Positions 8,967 through 17,472 of a stretch of DNA of 64,000 nucleotides are shown here, one piece after another. The DNA lies in assembly GCF_002278135.3 (NCBI RefSeq), contig NZ_CP029425.2, positions 7,912,001 through 7,976,000 on the forward strand, in the 5' to 3' direction. The translations under genes and the position numbers were made by a program. Position 1 is the first letter of the stretch. The number at the start of each line of letters is the position of its first letter. This DNA comes from Bradyrhizobium ottawaense (GTDB lineage: Bacteria; Pseudomonadota; Alphaproteobacteria; Rhizobiales; Xanthobacteraceae). Below the pieces are notes generated by a model, which had not been told where the DNA came from, ran no database searches, and was given only the letters and a program-made list of their open reading frames with translations.

Positions 8967-9779
8967 GTGAAGATCCGGGTCGGCTATGAGATGATCTACG
9001 ACTTTCCGCAGCCCACGCCCATGATCATGGTCCTGGGCGTTCATTTTTCCCGGGCATCGGACGTTATCGTCCCCGATTATCTGACCACCACGCCCTCGGT
9101 TGCGATCGTCCCCTATCGTGACGGCTTCGGTAACTGGTGCAGCCGCATCGTTGCGCCAGCGGGTCGAATGCGCCTGGCGGCTGACGGGATCGTTCGCGAC
9201 ACGGGCCTGCCGGACGTCGTTGTGCCCTCGGCTACCCAACACGCGGTCGAGGACTTGCCGGCAGAGACGATCGTGTATCTGCTCGGCAGCCGCTATTGCG
9301 AAACCGACCAGCTGTCCGATGTCGCGTGGAAACTCTTCGAGAAGGTCTCGCCCGGATGGGCCCGTGTTCAGGCGATCTGTGATTTCGTTCACAATCACAT
9401 TGAATTCGGCTATGAGCACGCGCATGCAACCAAGACGGCCCGGGACGTCTTCAACGAGCGCAAGGGCGTGTGCCGGGACTTCGCGCATCTGGCCGTCACG
9501 TTCTGTCGCTGCATGAACATTCCCGCCAGATACTGCACCGGCTATCTCGGCGACATTGGTATGCCTCCCCCTTATGCCCCAGGGGACTTCGCGGGATGGT
9601 TCGAAGCCTATATCGGCGGGCGTTGGTACACATTCGATCCACGCAACAACGTCCCCCGGATTGGACGTGTGCTGATTTCTCAAGGACGTGACGCTGCCGA
9701 CGTGCCGATTACCCAGACGTTTGGCCCCAACACCTTGGTCAGCTTCAAAGTGTGGACCGACGAGATCCCTTCTTCCTGA
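8967..9779 (+). CDS. Transglutaminase-like protein, His replaced in the active site
   Basis: The 270-residue protein carries the family cysteine (C169, KGVCRDFAHLAV) and aspartate (D224, RWYTFDPRNN). The segment that should carry the histidine reads PGDFAGWFEAYIGG: aligned with HAW of the upstream paralogue, the His position is Ala (about 209). Related proteins with Ser or Ala here form a recognisable subgroup from memory, so this may be a family trait and not damage. GGAGGAC precedes the ATG. Separated by 130 bases from the upstream paralogue and probably co-transcribed. It may be a regulatory or binding partner instead of a classical cysteine hydrolase. Confidence 0.82.
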   Translation: MKIRVGYEMIYDFPQPTPMIMVLGVHFSRASDVIVPDYLTTTPSVAIVPYRDGFGNWCSRIVAPAGRMRLAADGIVRDTGLPDVVVPSATQHAVEDLPAETIVYLLGSRYCETDQLSDVAWKLFEKVSPGWARVQAICDFVHNHIEFGYEHAHATKTARDVFNERKGVCRDFAHLAVTFCRCMNIPARYCTGYLGDIGMPPPYAPGDFAGWFEAYIGGRWYTFDPRNNVPRIGRVLISQGRDAADVPITQTFGPNTLVSFKVWTDEIPSS

Positions 9780-10001
9780 GCACAGGATACAGCGAGTCTG
9801 GACCCTGAATCGCTTGGAGAAATGATCGCGGACTTGCGACGGGATTTGTCAGTACGAAACCGAGTTGGGCCTCTGCCGGAACGAATGTCGGTGGCGCAAC
9901 TTGGTAAGCACGACCGGATGCAAACGCCCCCCAAAGCATCCGAGGAAATGACGGCCTCATTGCGCCCCCACGCTCTGGGGCCGTCGCTTGGGACGGTCCC
10001 T
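9780..10001. other. Intergenic gap between convergent genes
   Basis: About 220 bases between the converging second transglutaminase-like gene and the Crp/Fnr gene. A short imperfect inverted repeat around 9,968-10,005 (CTGGGGCCGTCGC / GGGACGGTCCC) could act in termination; there is no clear T run. Confidence 0.35.
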
Positions 10002-10679
10002 CTAGTCGCGCTCTCTCAGCACAGGCTTCTCGTGCAACACCGCACTCAACAACGAGTTGTGGACTTCGATGTGGCCGTTATAGCTGATGAGCCCCAATCT
10101 TCGAAACTTGTTCATGAAATAGCTGACCCGCGATCGTGTCGTTCCGATCATTTCAGCCAATGTCTCCTGATTGATGCTCGCGCTGATCGGCTGCGGACTG
10201 CCTTCCTTGCCGAAATTGGCGAGGAGCAACAGCAGACGAGCAAGCCGCCGTTCGCTGGAATTGAATAGCTGGTCGATCAGGTCCTCCTCGATCCGGCTAT
10301 TTCGGGTCAAGAGATACGAAATGAACAGCTGGGAGAATTTCGGCTCGTCACGAATAGCCGACATCATCGATTCTCTGGTTATCGATGTGATGACGCAATC
10401 TTCCATCGCCGCTGTCGTCGACATCCGCAGAGGGTGACCATTCATGCACCCCTCGCCGAAGAACTGACCGGGCTCGAGAATGGCGACGACTGCTTCTTTG
10501 CCCTGCTCCGAAACGACCGTCAGCTTGACCTTGCCGCTTTGAATGTAGAACACTGAGTCAGCAGGGTCGCCTTGCTGAAACACAAGCTGGTTCTTGCGAA
10601 ACGTCAGAATGGCTTTGCCGGTGCCCACCTTGGCGAGAAATTTCTGGGGGTCGAACATGTCCTTGGTCGACTTCGCCAC
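10002..10679 (-). CDS. Crp/Fnr-family transcriptional regulator
   Basis: The 225-residue protein has an N-terminal cyclic-nucleotide-binding-like barrel (FQQGDPADSVFYIQSGKVKLTV, EGKEAVVAILEPGQFFGEGC) and a C-terminal Crp-type winged helix (QETLAEMIGTTRSRVSYFMNKFRRLGLI). It has no N-terminal Cys cluster, so it is not a classical oxygen-sensing FNR. The GTG at 10679 (MAKSTKDMFDPQKF) is preferred over an ATG at 10751 because the upstream residues are not family-like and a GGGAG motif lies at proper distance. Proteins of this close subgroup are common in Bradyrhizobium; their ligand is not known to me. Confidence 0.88.
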   Translation of the reverse strand: MAKSTKDMFDPQKFLAKVGTGKAILTFRKNQLVFQQGDPADSVFYIQSGKVKLTVVSEQGKEAVVAILEPGQFFGEGCMNGHPLRMSTTAAMEDCVITSITRESMMSAIRDEPKFSQLFISYLLTRNSRIEEDLIDQLFNSSERRLARLLLLLANFGKEGSPQPISASINQETLAEMIGTTRSRVSYFMNKFRRLGLISYNGHIEVHNSLLSAVLHEKPVLRERD

Positions 10680-11181
10680 GCGTGGACTCCCTTGGATCGA
10701 CGAGACTTGCCCGCTTCGATCGATTGCCAAGCGAACGACTTTCTCGACCAAGCGACGAACAGCCGCTTCTTGCCGGCTGGAACTTGCGGGAGCGGACCCG
10801 TTGGGCAGACTTTACTCCTTGATTGTTCGCAATTCTAGGGAAGAGCCACTTTCCAAGCGGCGCGGCTCACTGTGCGCCCATCAGCGGGCGTTTTCGGTCA
10901 TCTCAGACGAGGAGGCGCTGGCCCTGTGCGCGGCACGATCTTAAGGTGGAGCATAGAAGCCCGGCGGCGCGACGCGCTGGTCAATATAGCTCACCATGGA
11001 GAGGTTGACGGGATTATTGTAGAAGGCAGCAGCGACACGACTCTTTACTGAGTCTGCTTTGCATCCCTCGTTATTCGACCCTCCCATACCCATATCCTAT
11101 CCTGTGTCTCTGATCGTGCCAGCCGGCAGGAGAGTGGCACCAGCTGCAGATATGAACAGTGGTCGACAATAGGAGGATGCC
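10680..11181. other. Intergenic region between divergent genes
   Basis: About 500 bases with no coding signal that I trust. It carries the upstream region of the Crp/Fnr gene and a 17-base word (10970-10986) that recurs exactly at 19940-19956. No terminator or RNA gene was identified. Confidence 0.45.
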
Positions 11182-11553
11182 ATGTCACTTGCGCAACTTC
11201 GGATCGATGACGGACCGCACACCATGGACGGGCTCCGGCTCATTGCGCGGGACGACAACAAACAGGTCGAGGCGTTCATGAGTCGGAAAGTGATGGACAT
11301 CTGGGCGGAATCTGTCGAGCATCGCGGAGGACGCCAAAGTCTTTTCCGAGGTCAATACAACGCGCTCGGAAGACTGAACCTGCCCGCACTGCAACGGATT
11401 GTGCGCGCGAAATACGAGCGAGGTATCGCGTTCAACCGCCAACATCCCTTCGTCGAGGTTCTGTTCTCTGACATCGCCGAAAGTGGCGAGACTTTGAATC
11501 TAAGTGAACTGGTTCGAGAGACACTGCCGCCGGCATTTCACAGGCTGACCTAG
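11182..11553 (+). CDS. Conserved hypothetical protein, 123 residues
   Basis: AGGAGG about 6-11 bases before the ATG is a strong ribosome binding site. The protein reads MSLAQLRIDDGPHTMDGLRLIARDD, then EAFMSRKVMDIWAE, then NLPALQRIVRAKYERG and HPFVEVLFSDIAESGE. The overall shape (short beta unit with a 'xxxxSRxxxxxW' element and then a helix ending in KYERG) recalls DUF1488-like small proteins, but I do not recognise the family with certainty. No membrane segment or signal peptide. It stands alone in the stress-type block. Confidence 0.7.
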   Translation: MSLAQLRIDDGPHTMDGLRLIARDDNKQVEAFMSRKVMDIWAESVEHRGGRQSLFRGQYNALGRLNLPALQRIVRAKYERGIAFNRQHPFVEVLFSDIAESGETLNLSELVRETLPPAFHRLT

Positions 11554-11720
11554 GATCCTGAACGCTGTGACCGAAGCGTACGCTCCCGGCTGTCCTAGAT
11601 GGGTTCAGGACAATTACTTGCAAGTTGAGCAATATTGACCAGCGGGGGGGGGCATCAAGCCAGGTTCCATTATGGCTTCCGTAGCTCTTCAGTGAAGGAG
11701 AGCCAGCACGCCGCCTATCC

Positions 11721-11909
11721 ATGGTTGATGTCATGCGGTCACTTCTGCGCAAGCGAACAGACAAACAAATCGGCTACAGCATCTCGCAACTTGTTCAATT
11801 GCGCCATCAGATGCTCCGGTTTGCTCGGACGCTCCCGCCGGGACCTGACCGGAATCAGCGGCGGCAAATCGCGTCTTCCTTGCGAAGCCTTGCCAGACGC
11901 ACGCGGTGA
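11721..11909 (+). CDS. Short hypothetical protein, possibly C-terminally frameshifted
   Basis: Sixty-two residues: MVDVMRSLLRKRTDKQIGYS, then QMLRFARTLPPGPDRNQRRQIASSLRSLARRTR. The basic RFARTLPPGPxRNQRRQIASSLR stretch resembles small proteins I associate with Bradyrhizobium. Relatives as I recall them end in a DAHAV-type tail; here a one-frame change near 11,890 would give DAxAVN, so a small deletion may have shortened it. Low certainty that it is expressed. Confidence 0.42.
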   Translation: MVDVMRSLLRKRTDKQIGYSISQLVQLRHQMLRFARTLPPGPDRNQRRQIASSLRSLARRTR

Positions 11910-12116
11910 ACCGGCTGTCTCCAGCCAGCAAAGTCAAACATTGCAAGGCAAGACACGTTCCTCATGCCCTTTCTGATCCCGGGAGCGCACCGGGGTATCC
12001 CGCTGAGAGCTCGAACGTCCAAACAGGTCCGTTTCCCCTCTAGGGCTCGCAAACCGGACTGCGCCCCGGCAACTGCGGAAAGCTTGCAAGAATGATGCAT
12101 GATTCAAAGGGGTCGG
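11910..12116. other. Gap upstream of the RsbQ-like gene
   Basis: About 200 bases expected to hold the promoter of the rsbQ-like/kinase pair. I see no GGAAC-type stress promoter and no clear hairpin. Confidence 0.35.
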
Positions 12117-12911
12117 ATGGCAAATGTAATCGAACGGAATAACGTCCAGGTTCGTGGCGCGGGCGACAGGGCGATGGTCTTCGCCCACGGCTTCGGGTGC
12201 GATCAGAACATGTGGCGGTTCGTGGCTCCGGCGTTCGAAAAGGACTTCATGACCGTTGTGTTCGACCACGTCGGCGCTGGCGGATCCGATCTGTCGGCCT
12301 ACGACAGGGCCAAGTATTCGACCTTGTCGGGTTACGCCGACGACGTGGTCGAAATCGGCACCGAACTTGGTTTGAAGGATTCCGTCTTCGTCGGACATTC
12401 CGTCAGCAGCATGATCGGCGTGCTGGCCGCGCGACAAGCGCCAGGCACGTTCGGCAAGCTCGTGCTCATCGGCCCTTCAGCCCGCTACATCGACGACGAA
12501 GGATATGTTGGCGGGTTCAGTGCCAAGCAGATCGATGAATTGCTCGAATTTCTCGAATCCAACCACATGGGTTGGTCGGCGCAGATGGCACCTATGATCA
12601 TGGGCAATTCCGACCGGCCGGCTCTCGGTCAGGAGCTCACGAATAGCTTCTGCCGCACGGATCCCGATATTGCCAAAGCGTTCGCCCGAGTGACTTTCAC
12701 CTCCGACAACCGTAAGGATCTCGCGGAGGTCTCCGTTCCGACCCTCGTCCTCCAATGCAGCGAAGACATCATCGCCTCCCAGGAGGTCGGCGATTTCGTT
12801 GCCCGTAGTATCCCCGGCGGTCGAATGATCGTCCTGAACGCGACCGGGCATTGCCCGAACCTCAGTGCGCCCGACGAGGTCATCGCGGCGATTCGAGCCT
12901 TCGTCTCGTGA
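12117..12911 (+). CDS. RsbQ-like alpha/beta hydrolase
   Basis: The 264-residue protein starts MANVIERNNVQVRGAG and is strikingly like Bacillus RsbQ along its length: FAHGFGCDQNMW (oxyanion region), FDHVGAGGSDL, then catalytic S95 in VFVGHSVSSMIG, D217 in LQCSEDIIA and H245 in NATGHCPN. RsbQ and its plant relatives D14/KAI2 hydrolyse or bind small molecules; RsbQ is needed for PAS-domain signalling by RsbP in energy stress. The stop codon overlaps the GTG start of a PAS-histidine kinase by four bases, so the two proteins are almost certainly made together. The ligand is unknown. An in-frame ATG at 12099 is possible but less family-like. Confidence 0.9.
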   Translation: MANVIERNNVQVRGAGDRAMVFAHGFGCDQNMWRFVAPAFEKDFMTVVFDHVGAGGSDLSAYDRAKYSTLSGYADDVVEIGTELGLKDSVFVGHSVSSMIGVLAARQAPGTFGKLVLIGPSARYIDDEGYVGGFSAKQIDELLEFLESNHMGWSAQMAPMIMGNSDRPALGQELTNSFCRTDPDIAKAFARVTFTSDNRKDLAEVSVPTLVLQCSEDIIASQEVGDFVARSIPGGRMIVLNATGHCPNLSAPDEVIAAIRAFVS

Positions 12912-14029
12912 GCGTCTCCGGTCCAGACTTCGAGGACATGGTCAACAACGCCCCGTGCGGGTACGTCACCCTGCACCCGAACGGCCGCATTGAGCATGTC
13001 AACCCGACCTTGCTGGCGTGGAGCGGGCACCCGGCAGACCAGATGGTCGGCAAGCGTTTCACCGATTTCCTGACCATGCCAGGCCGCATCTACTACGAAA
13101 CTCATATCGCGCCGCTGCTGCGGATGCAGGGCTTCTTCAACGAATTCGCTATCGACATGGTGACCACTGCCGGTGAGCCGCTCCACATGATCGCCAACGC
13201 GAACGAGCGCCGCGATGCGGATGGAAAGCTGCTGCTGATCCGTCTTGCGTTGATCAAGGCGACCGACCGACGGCGCTACGAACAGGAGCTCCTCGCCGGC
13301 CGAGAATTGGCCATTGCTGCCGAAAGGGCGACGCAAGAAGTGCTGCTGCTCGAGCACGAAACCTCCGAACTGCGGGAACAGTTCATCGCCGTACTTGGTC
13401 ACGATCTTCGCAATCCTCTCGCCTCCATCAGCGCCGGCGCGAGACTTCTCGGCCGTACCGTGCAGAATGAGAAGGAGCAGCAGATCGTCGCCATGATGCA
13501 GACGACGGTCATGCGCATGGCCTCGATGATCGACAACGTCCTCGACTTTGCACGCGGTCGTCTGGGCGGTGGCATTACCCTGGAATACGATGCGAAAGGA
13601 CCGCTGGAGCCCGTCCTTGCCCAGGTGATCGACGAACTGAGGCTGGCTTCGCCCGGTCGCGTCATCGAATTCGAGTTTGCCGTCGACGGGCCGGTAAACT
13701 GCGATCGCATCCGCATCGGCCAGCTCCTTTCCAACTTGCTCGGCAACGCCGTGACGCATGGCACGGCCAACAAGCCCATCACCGTTCACGCCGAGACGCG
13801 AAATGGATTGTTCGAGCTCTGGGTCGCCAATGCGGGTGAGGCTATTCCGCAAACGGTGATGGACAAGCTGTTCGAACCGTTCTTCCGCGGCAAGGCCCGT
13901 GCGAGCAAGCAAGGGCTTGGACTTGGGCTGTACATCGCCTCTCAGATCGCAAAGGCGCATGGGGGCGCATTGACCGTCGCATCGACCCCCGCGGAGACCC
14001 GCTTTAGTTTCTCAATGCCGCTGGCGTAA
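12908..14029 (+). CDS. PAS-domain sensor histidine kinase coupled to RsbQ-like protein
   Basis: From GTG 12908 the protein is 373 residues. A PAS domain (about 5-125) contains GYVTLHPNGRIEHVNPTLLAWSG and RIYYETHIAPLLRMQGFF, the type found in RsbP/RsbU-like phosphatases. A coiled linker follows, then HisKA with H165 in VLGHDLRNPLASISAG, and an ATPase domain with the N box (LLSNLLGNAVTHGT) and G boxes (GLGLGLYIASQIAKAHGG). No membrane span, so it is a soluble sensor. It shares GTGA with the rsbQ-like stop codon. Inference: the hydrolase supplies or processes the PAS ligand, with kinase output in place of the Bacillus PP2C output. Confidence 0.9.
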   Translation: MSVSGPDFEDMVNNAPCGYVTLHPNGRIEHVNPTLLAWSGHPADQMVGKRFTDFLTMPGRIYYETHIAPLLRMQGFFNEFAIDMVTTAGEPLHMIANANERRDADGKLLLIRLALIKATDRRRYEQELLAGRELAIAAERATQEVLLLEHETSELREQFIAVLGHDLRNPLASISAGARLLGRTVQNEKEQQIVAMMQTTVMRMASMIDNVLDFARGRLGGGITLEYDAKGPLEPVLAQVIDELRLASPGRVIEFEFAVDGPVNCDRIRIGQLLSNLLGNAVTHGTANKPITVHAETRNGLFELWVANAGEAIPQTVMDKLFEPFFRGKARASKQGLGLGLYIASQIAKAHGGALTVASTPAETRFSFSMPLA

Positions 14030-14096
14030 CCTGCATGCTGCAATGGCCGCCTTCCGACGGCGCGGTCCTCAATCTTCTCCCAAGAGCGACACCGGA

Positions 14097-15269
14097 CTAG
14101 CCTTCGAGGACGTGCCCCAAAGCTCTTAGCGGACGCACGCGATCGCTGACGATCTTGAGGATGGCCAGCATCGGAACAGCCAGGATCGCGCCAGGCACGC
14201 CCCACATCCAGAACCAGAACACCAGCGACAGGATGACCAGCACCGGGTTCAGCGTGAAGCGTCGGGCAAGCAACATGGGTGTCAGGGTTTCGCCTTCGGC
14301 GAGGTGGATGCAGAAGTAGAGGGCCGGCGGCAGCAAGGCCCACCACAAGCTGTCGAAGCTCAACATTCCGGCCAGGAGGAAGATGACGGTGCCTAACAGT
14401 GGGCCCAGAATCGGAACGTAGTTGAGCAGGAAGGCCGCGGCTCCCCACAACAAGGGGTCTCCAAGCCCGCAGAAATACATCGCAACCGCCGTTGCAGCTC
14501 CCACCGCAGCGTTCATGGTAGTGATTGTGAGCAGATAGGCAGATATGTCCGCTTCGATCTGCTGGGAGATGTCCACCGCCTGCCTCTTGTCGCGAAAACT
14601 TGGGAGGACCTCGACGATACGTCGCAGAAAAACGTCGCCTGCGACCAGGAGAAAGTAGAGCACCAGAACCGTGGTGAACAGGCCGTCGATGACAGCCCGC
14701 GTTCCAGCGAAGAGCGCGCCGGTCAGGCCGAGATCGCTGCGGACCGAAACCGTGGCTCCCTTTTTCTCGGGAGCGTCAGCGACGTGCTCGGCCTGCTGGA
14801 TGACTTTCTGCAGCGCTTCGATCGGGCGCTTTAGAACGACCAGATGAGTTTCGAGGCGAGGCAGGCCCTCCGGCAATTTCTCCGCCCAAGACGCTGCCGG
14901 TAGCGACAAGGCTGCCACGAAGCCCACGAGCGCTCCGACGACCACCAGGATCGCCAAGAGTGCTCCTATGGCACGCGGAAGACCTATACGCTCAAGCAGA
15001 TGCACGACGGGGTGCAGAATGAGCTGCAGCACGAAGGCGAGCACCACGGGCAATATGATCGAGCTTGCCACATGGATGGCTGCGAGCACGGCCAGTGTTA
15101 GCAGACTACCGAGAAAGAACGTCTGCGGGCTGGACGGCAGCGGCATTTCGATATCGTCGGCCGCCTGCGGTGGCGAGGCAACCGGTTCCGGTACGCCGAC
15201 ATTCTGCCCTGGGGACCAGGGGGGCTCATGCGGCAACTTTGACAGTGAGACCACGACGCTTTTCTCCAT
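14097..15269 (-). CDS. AI-2E/PerM-family transporter
   Basis: The 390-residue membrane protein has a Pro-rich 45-residue cytoplasmic start, then hydrophobic segments (FLGSLLTLAVLAAIHVASS, IILPVVLAFVLQLILHPVV, IGALLAILVVVGALVGFVAAL), a long soluble loop from about 130 to 205, and a second membrane half (AVIDGLFTTVLVLYFLLVAG onward) with PILGPLLGTVIFLLAG and FWFWMWGVPGAILAVPMLAIL, the family C-terminal signature. Members include permeases for autoinducer-2 and Na+/H+ antiporters; the substrate here cannot be told. A GGAAC-N17-TGTT motif lies about 155 bases upstream (15423-15448), so stress-sigma control is possible. Confidence 0.88.
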   Translation of the reverse strand: MEKSVVVSLSKLPHEPPWSPGQNVGVPEPVASPPQAADDIEMPLPSSPQTFFLGSLLTLAVLAAIHVASSIILPVVLAFVLQLILHPVVHLLERIGLPRAIGALLAILVVVGALVGFVAALSLPAASWAEKLPEGLPRLETHLVVLKRPIEALQKVIQQAEHVADAPEKKGATVSVRSDLGLTGALFAGTRAVIDGLFTTVLVLYFLLVAGDVFLRRIVEVLPSFRDKRQAVDISQQIEADISAYLLTITTMNAAVGAATAVAMYFCGLGDPLLWGAAAFLLNYVPILGPLLGTVIFLLAGMLSFDSLWWALLPPALYFCIHLAEGETLTPMLLARRFTLNPVLVILSLVFWFWMWGVPGAILAVPMLAILKIVSDRVRPLRALGHVLEG

Positions 15270-15422
15270 CCCGATCCAGGGGCCTGCCCCAACCCGCTGA
15301 GTCAGCTTCGCACCGGTCGGAAGGGCGCGATGCGGCTGCAGGAGCCTCTAGCCGGATAAGCAGTCGGTCCGGCTGGACGGTTCGGCCGCGGCGGGCCTCT
15401 TCGCCAACTGAAGAATAAGGAG

Positions 15423-15448
15423 AACACGTGGCCCCGCCGGAGCGTTCC
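15423..15448 (-). promoter_or_regulatory. Candidate EcfG-type promoter for the AI-2E transporter
   Basis: On the minus strand GGAAC (15448-15444) is followed after 17 bases by TGTT (15426-15423), one mismatch from the GGAAC-N16/17-CGTT consensus of alphaproteobacterial EcfG sigma factors. It lies at the stop codon of the upstream hydrolase gene and 154 bases before the transporter start. Found by eye only. Confidence 0.4.
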
Positions 15449-16485
15449 TAGGCGCTCGCGAACCGATGCGGCGCATTCCCGCCAATCTCGGTCTCGGCAG
15501 CGGCTTCATCGATGGCCGCCAGCAACCGAGCCGTGGCAGACTGTTGGATCATGTGCCCTGCCCCAGCGACGCGGTGCAGCTTGCTGTGAGTGACTTCGCC
15601 GTGAAGTCTGACCGATTGCTTGTTGATGTCGATGAGGCGATCATCATCGCCGGCGATGATGATGATGGGCATCCTAAGTTGGTCGTAGGTCTTGGACGAG
15701 GCAAATGCGGCGGGGATCATCAACGTTGCCTCCGCCGCGCTGGCACGCATCTGTGACGGTCGCAACGCCAATTCCTTGGGGAAGCCGACGAACTTGTCAG
15801 GGACTGGCCGCGGACCGAACATCTTGCGCAACATGGAAGGCCACAAGAGGCGGCTGACGATCGGCGAGATGGTGTGACTGATGGCATCGCCGATGCCGGG
15901 TATCGCTGACATCGAAGATGCCGCCGCGTCAGCACGAACGGTTGGAAAATAGTATCCCGACGCCAGCACCAAGGCTTCGACAAATGACGAATGTCTTGTC
16001 GCCAACGCAAGAGCGACCGCCGCACCCCATGAATGTCCAAGCACGATCGCCCGCTGAACGCTCAGACGATCAAGTGCCTTTCTGAACAGGTCTGCCTGTG
16101 CTTCCGGGGTCCAGATCACGTTTCGTGGCCGCGAGCTGTGTCCAAATCCGGGGCGGTCGAATACGATCACCCGAAACCTGTTGGCCGCGAGATCGATCAG
16201 GCCGCTTGATTCAAAATCCTGGATCATGCTGCCGTTGCCGTGCAGGAGCACAAGCGGACGCCCATTGCCACGTTCCACGTAGTGCAGTCGGACGCCATCG
16301 ATCTCCAGGAACTGCCCACGAGGCGGGTTATCGCGTTCCGCTTTCTTGGCGACTCGCCCATTTACGATCGCTATGGCGCCGAGAAGGGAAGCCGCCCCAG
16401 CAAATGCCATAAGCGCGGGATGTCGCCCCAAGGCCGTGGTGTAGTCGGACCGGAGCGAGAGGGAGCGTGTTCGCGGGGATGCCAT
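15448..16485 (-). CDS. Alpha/beta hydrolase with N-terminal membrane segment
   Basis: From ATG 16485 (MASPRTRSLSLR) the protein has 345 residues. A hydrophobic stretch (HPALMAFAGAASLLGAIAIVNG, about 20-41) may anchor or export it. The hydrolase fold shows LVLLHGNGSMIQDF (oxyanion loop), VIVFDRPGFGHSSRP, the nucleophile Ser in VLGHSWGAAVALAL, an acid in IIAGDDDRLI and His in VAGAGHMIQQSA. GAGGT nine bases upstream supports this start over an upstream ATG at 16620. A perfect EcfG-like promoter lies 67 bases before the start. Resembles haloperoxidase/esterase-like proteins; substrate unknown. Confidence 0.87.
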   Translation of the reverse strand: MASPRTRSLSLRSDYTTALGRHPALMAFAGAASLLGAIAIVNGRVAKKAERDNPPRGQFLEIDGVRLHYVERGNGRPLVLLHGNGSMIQDFESSGLIDLAANRFRVIVFDRPGFGHSSRPRNVIWTPEAQADLFRKALDRLSVQRAIVLGHSWGAAVALALATRHSSFVEALVLASGYYFPTVRADAAASSMSAIPGIGDAISHTISPIVSRLLWPSMLRKMFGPRPVPDKFVGFPKELALRPSQMRASAAEATLMIPAAFASSKTYDQLRMPIIIIAGDDDRLIDINKQSVRLHGEVTHSKLHRVAGAGHMIQQSATARLLAAIDEAAAETEIGGNAPHRFASA

Positions 16486-16551
16486 GTGCAGTACCTCAGG
16501 TGGCATGCACGATGACTCAGGCAAATTGAGAAATGTTGCAGGCTCATCCTC

Positions 16552-16577
16552 AACGGTCGCCGCCGAGTCTTCGTTCC
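16552..16577 (-). promoter_or_regulatory. EcfG-type promoter (GGAAC-N17-CGTT)
   Basis: The minus strand reads GGAAC at 16577-16573 and CGTT at 16555-16552 with 17 bases between, an exact match to the alphaproteobacterial general-stress (EcfG/SigT) consensus, 67 bases upstream of the alpha/beta hydrolase start. This is the best match in the block. Confidence 0.62.
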
Positions 16578-16669
16578 AAACGCAACTTGGAGCGCCTCGT
16601 TGTCGCTCTCGCCGGTTCAAGATTACTCCGACTGATCAGCCCAGCGCTGAAGGCAATAAATGATGGCAT

Positions 16670-16694
16670 GGAACATGTCGACGTTGGTCTTGTT
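16670..16694 (+). promoter_or_regulatory. Candidate EcfG-type promoter for the 54-residue protein
   Basis: GGAAC at 16670-16674 and TGTT at 16691-16694, 16 bases apart, 38 bases before the ATG at 16732. One mismatch to the consensus in the -10 element. Confidence 0.42.
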
Positions 16695-16731
16695 CAACAT
16701 TGTTACTCTTACCGAGAAAGCGACTGGATCG

Positions 16732-16896
16732 ATGGCAAACAACAAAAACCCGGATGAGAAGCAGCCCGGTGAAAATCCGAAAGGTAAGTACCATTACAAT
16801 CCGGGAAATATGGCGGGAAAAACGCCCGGTGACGCGGAGCAGACTGACGAAAATCGGGGCACTCCGTCTCGGCACAAAGAGAAGCCCGCCGAATAG
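16732..16896 (+). CDS. Small hydrophilic protein, 54 residues
   Basis: MANNKNPDEKQPGENPKGKYHYNPGNMAGK continues to TPSRHKEKPAE. The protein is made almost wholly of charged, Pro, Gly and Asn residues with no hydrophobic core, so it should be intrinsically disordered, like small stress-induced hydrophilins. It stands divergent from the hydrolase gene and has its own candidate EcfG promoter. An upstream in-frame ATG (16660) would add an unlike hydrophobic leader and overlap that promoter, so 16732 is preferred. Function unknown. Confidence 0.58.
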   Translation: MANNKNPDEKQPGENPKGKYHYNPGNMAGKTPGDAEQTDENRGTPSRHKEKPAE

Positions 16897-17247
16897 GCCC
16901 GCGACTTTGCCCTCTTCGTAGCGGTCGCGGAATGAACCTGAAAGACCAACTCAGGCACCTTCCGAGAACCGGCTCATCGCAAGACGCGCGTCCGACGATG
17001 AGCCATCCCGGGTGGATGACGCAAGCTGAGGGGTCAGGTGTCGCGCCATAGACCAATATGACAATCCCACGATGGGAGAGTTGTTCCTGTCAGAACGTGG
17101 CGAGGGCAAGCTTGTCCCGCCTCTGCCTGCGCTCCGAGACACAACTTGGCTGCCAGCGCCTGATGCCGCGATTAGGTTCTTTTGCTGGCATGCTGTCGGT
17201 CTTTGAGGCGCCGCCTGCCATGCTTTCGCTGCACAATGGGAGTTCAT
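16897..17247. other. Gene-free stretch
   Basis: About 350 bases with no recognisable gene, RNA or repeat on either strand. Confidence 0.4.
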
Positions 17248-17472
17248 ATGAAAATGCCTGTTCACTCATCTGAAGAGCCCGAGCCGAGAGCACCACGCGC
17301 TGATAGACTGCCGATGGAAGGATTTGCGATCGTTGTCGACGGGCACTTCAAGTCAAGGTTTGATACCGCGGAAGCCGCCGAGTCGTCGGGTCGCGCACTT
17401 AAATCGACCTACCCGATGCTCCGGATCGAAATTTATGACGCCGTGACAACCGCCCGAACCTTATTGGGCTGA
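17248..17472 (+). CDS. Small hypothetical protein, 74 residues
   Basis: MKMPVHSSEEPEPRAPRADRL leads into MEGFAIVVDGHFKSRFDTAEAA and ALKSTYPMLRIEIYDAVTTARTLL. The second part has the beta-alpha-beta rhythm (GFAIVVDGHFKSRFDTAEAAxxxGxxLK..YPMLRIEIYD) of small rhizobial proteins with a single compact domain. Family not identified. GGGAG lies about 7-10 bases before the ATG. It stands alone between gene-free gaps. Confidence 0.55.
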   Translation: MKMPVHSSEEPEPRAPRADRLPMEGFAIVVDGHFKSRFDTAEAAESSGRALKSTYPMLRIEIYDAVTTARTLLG

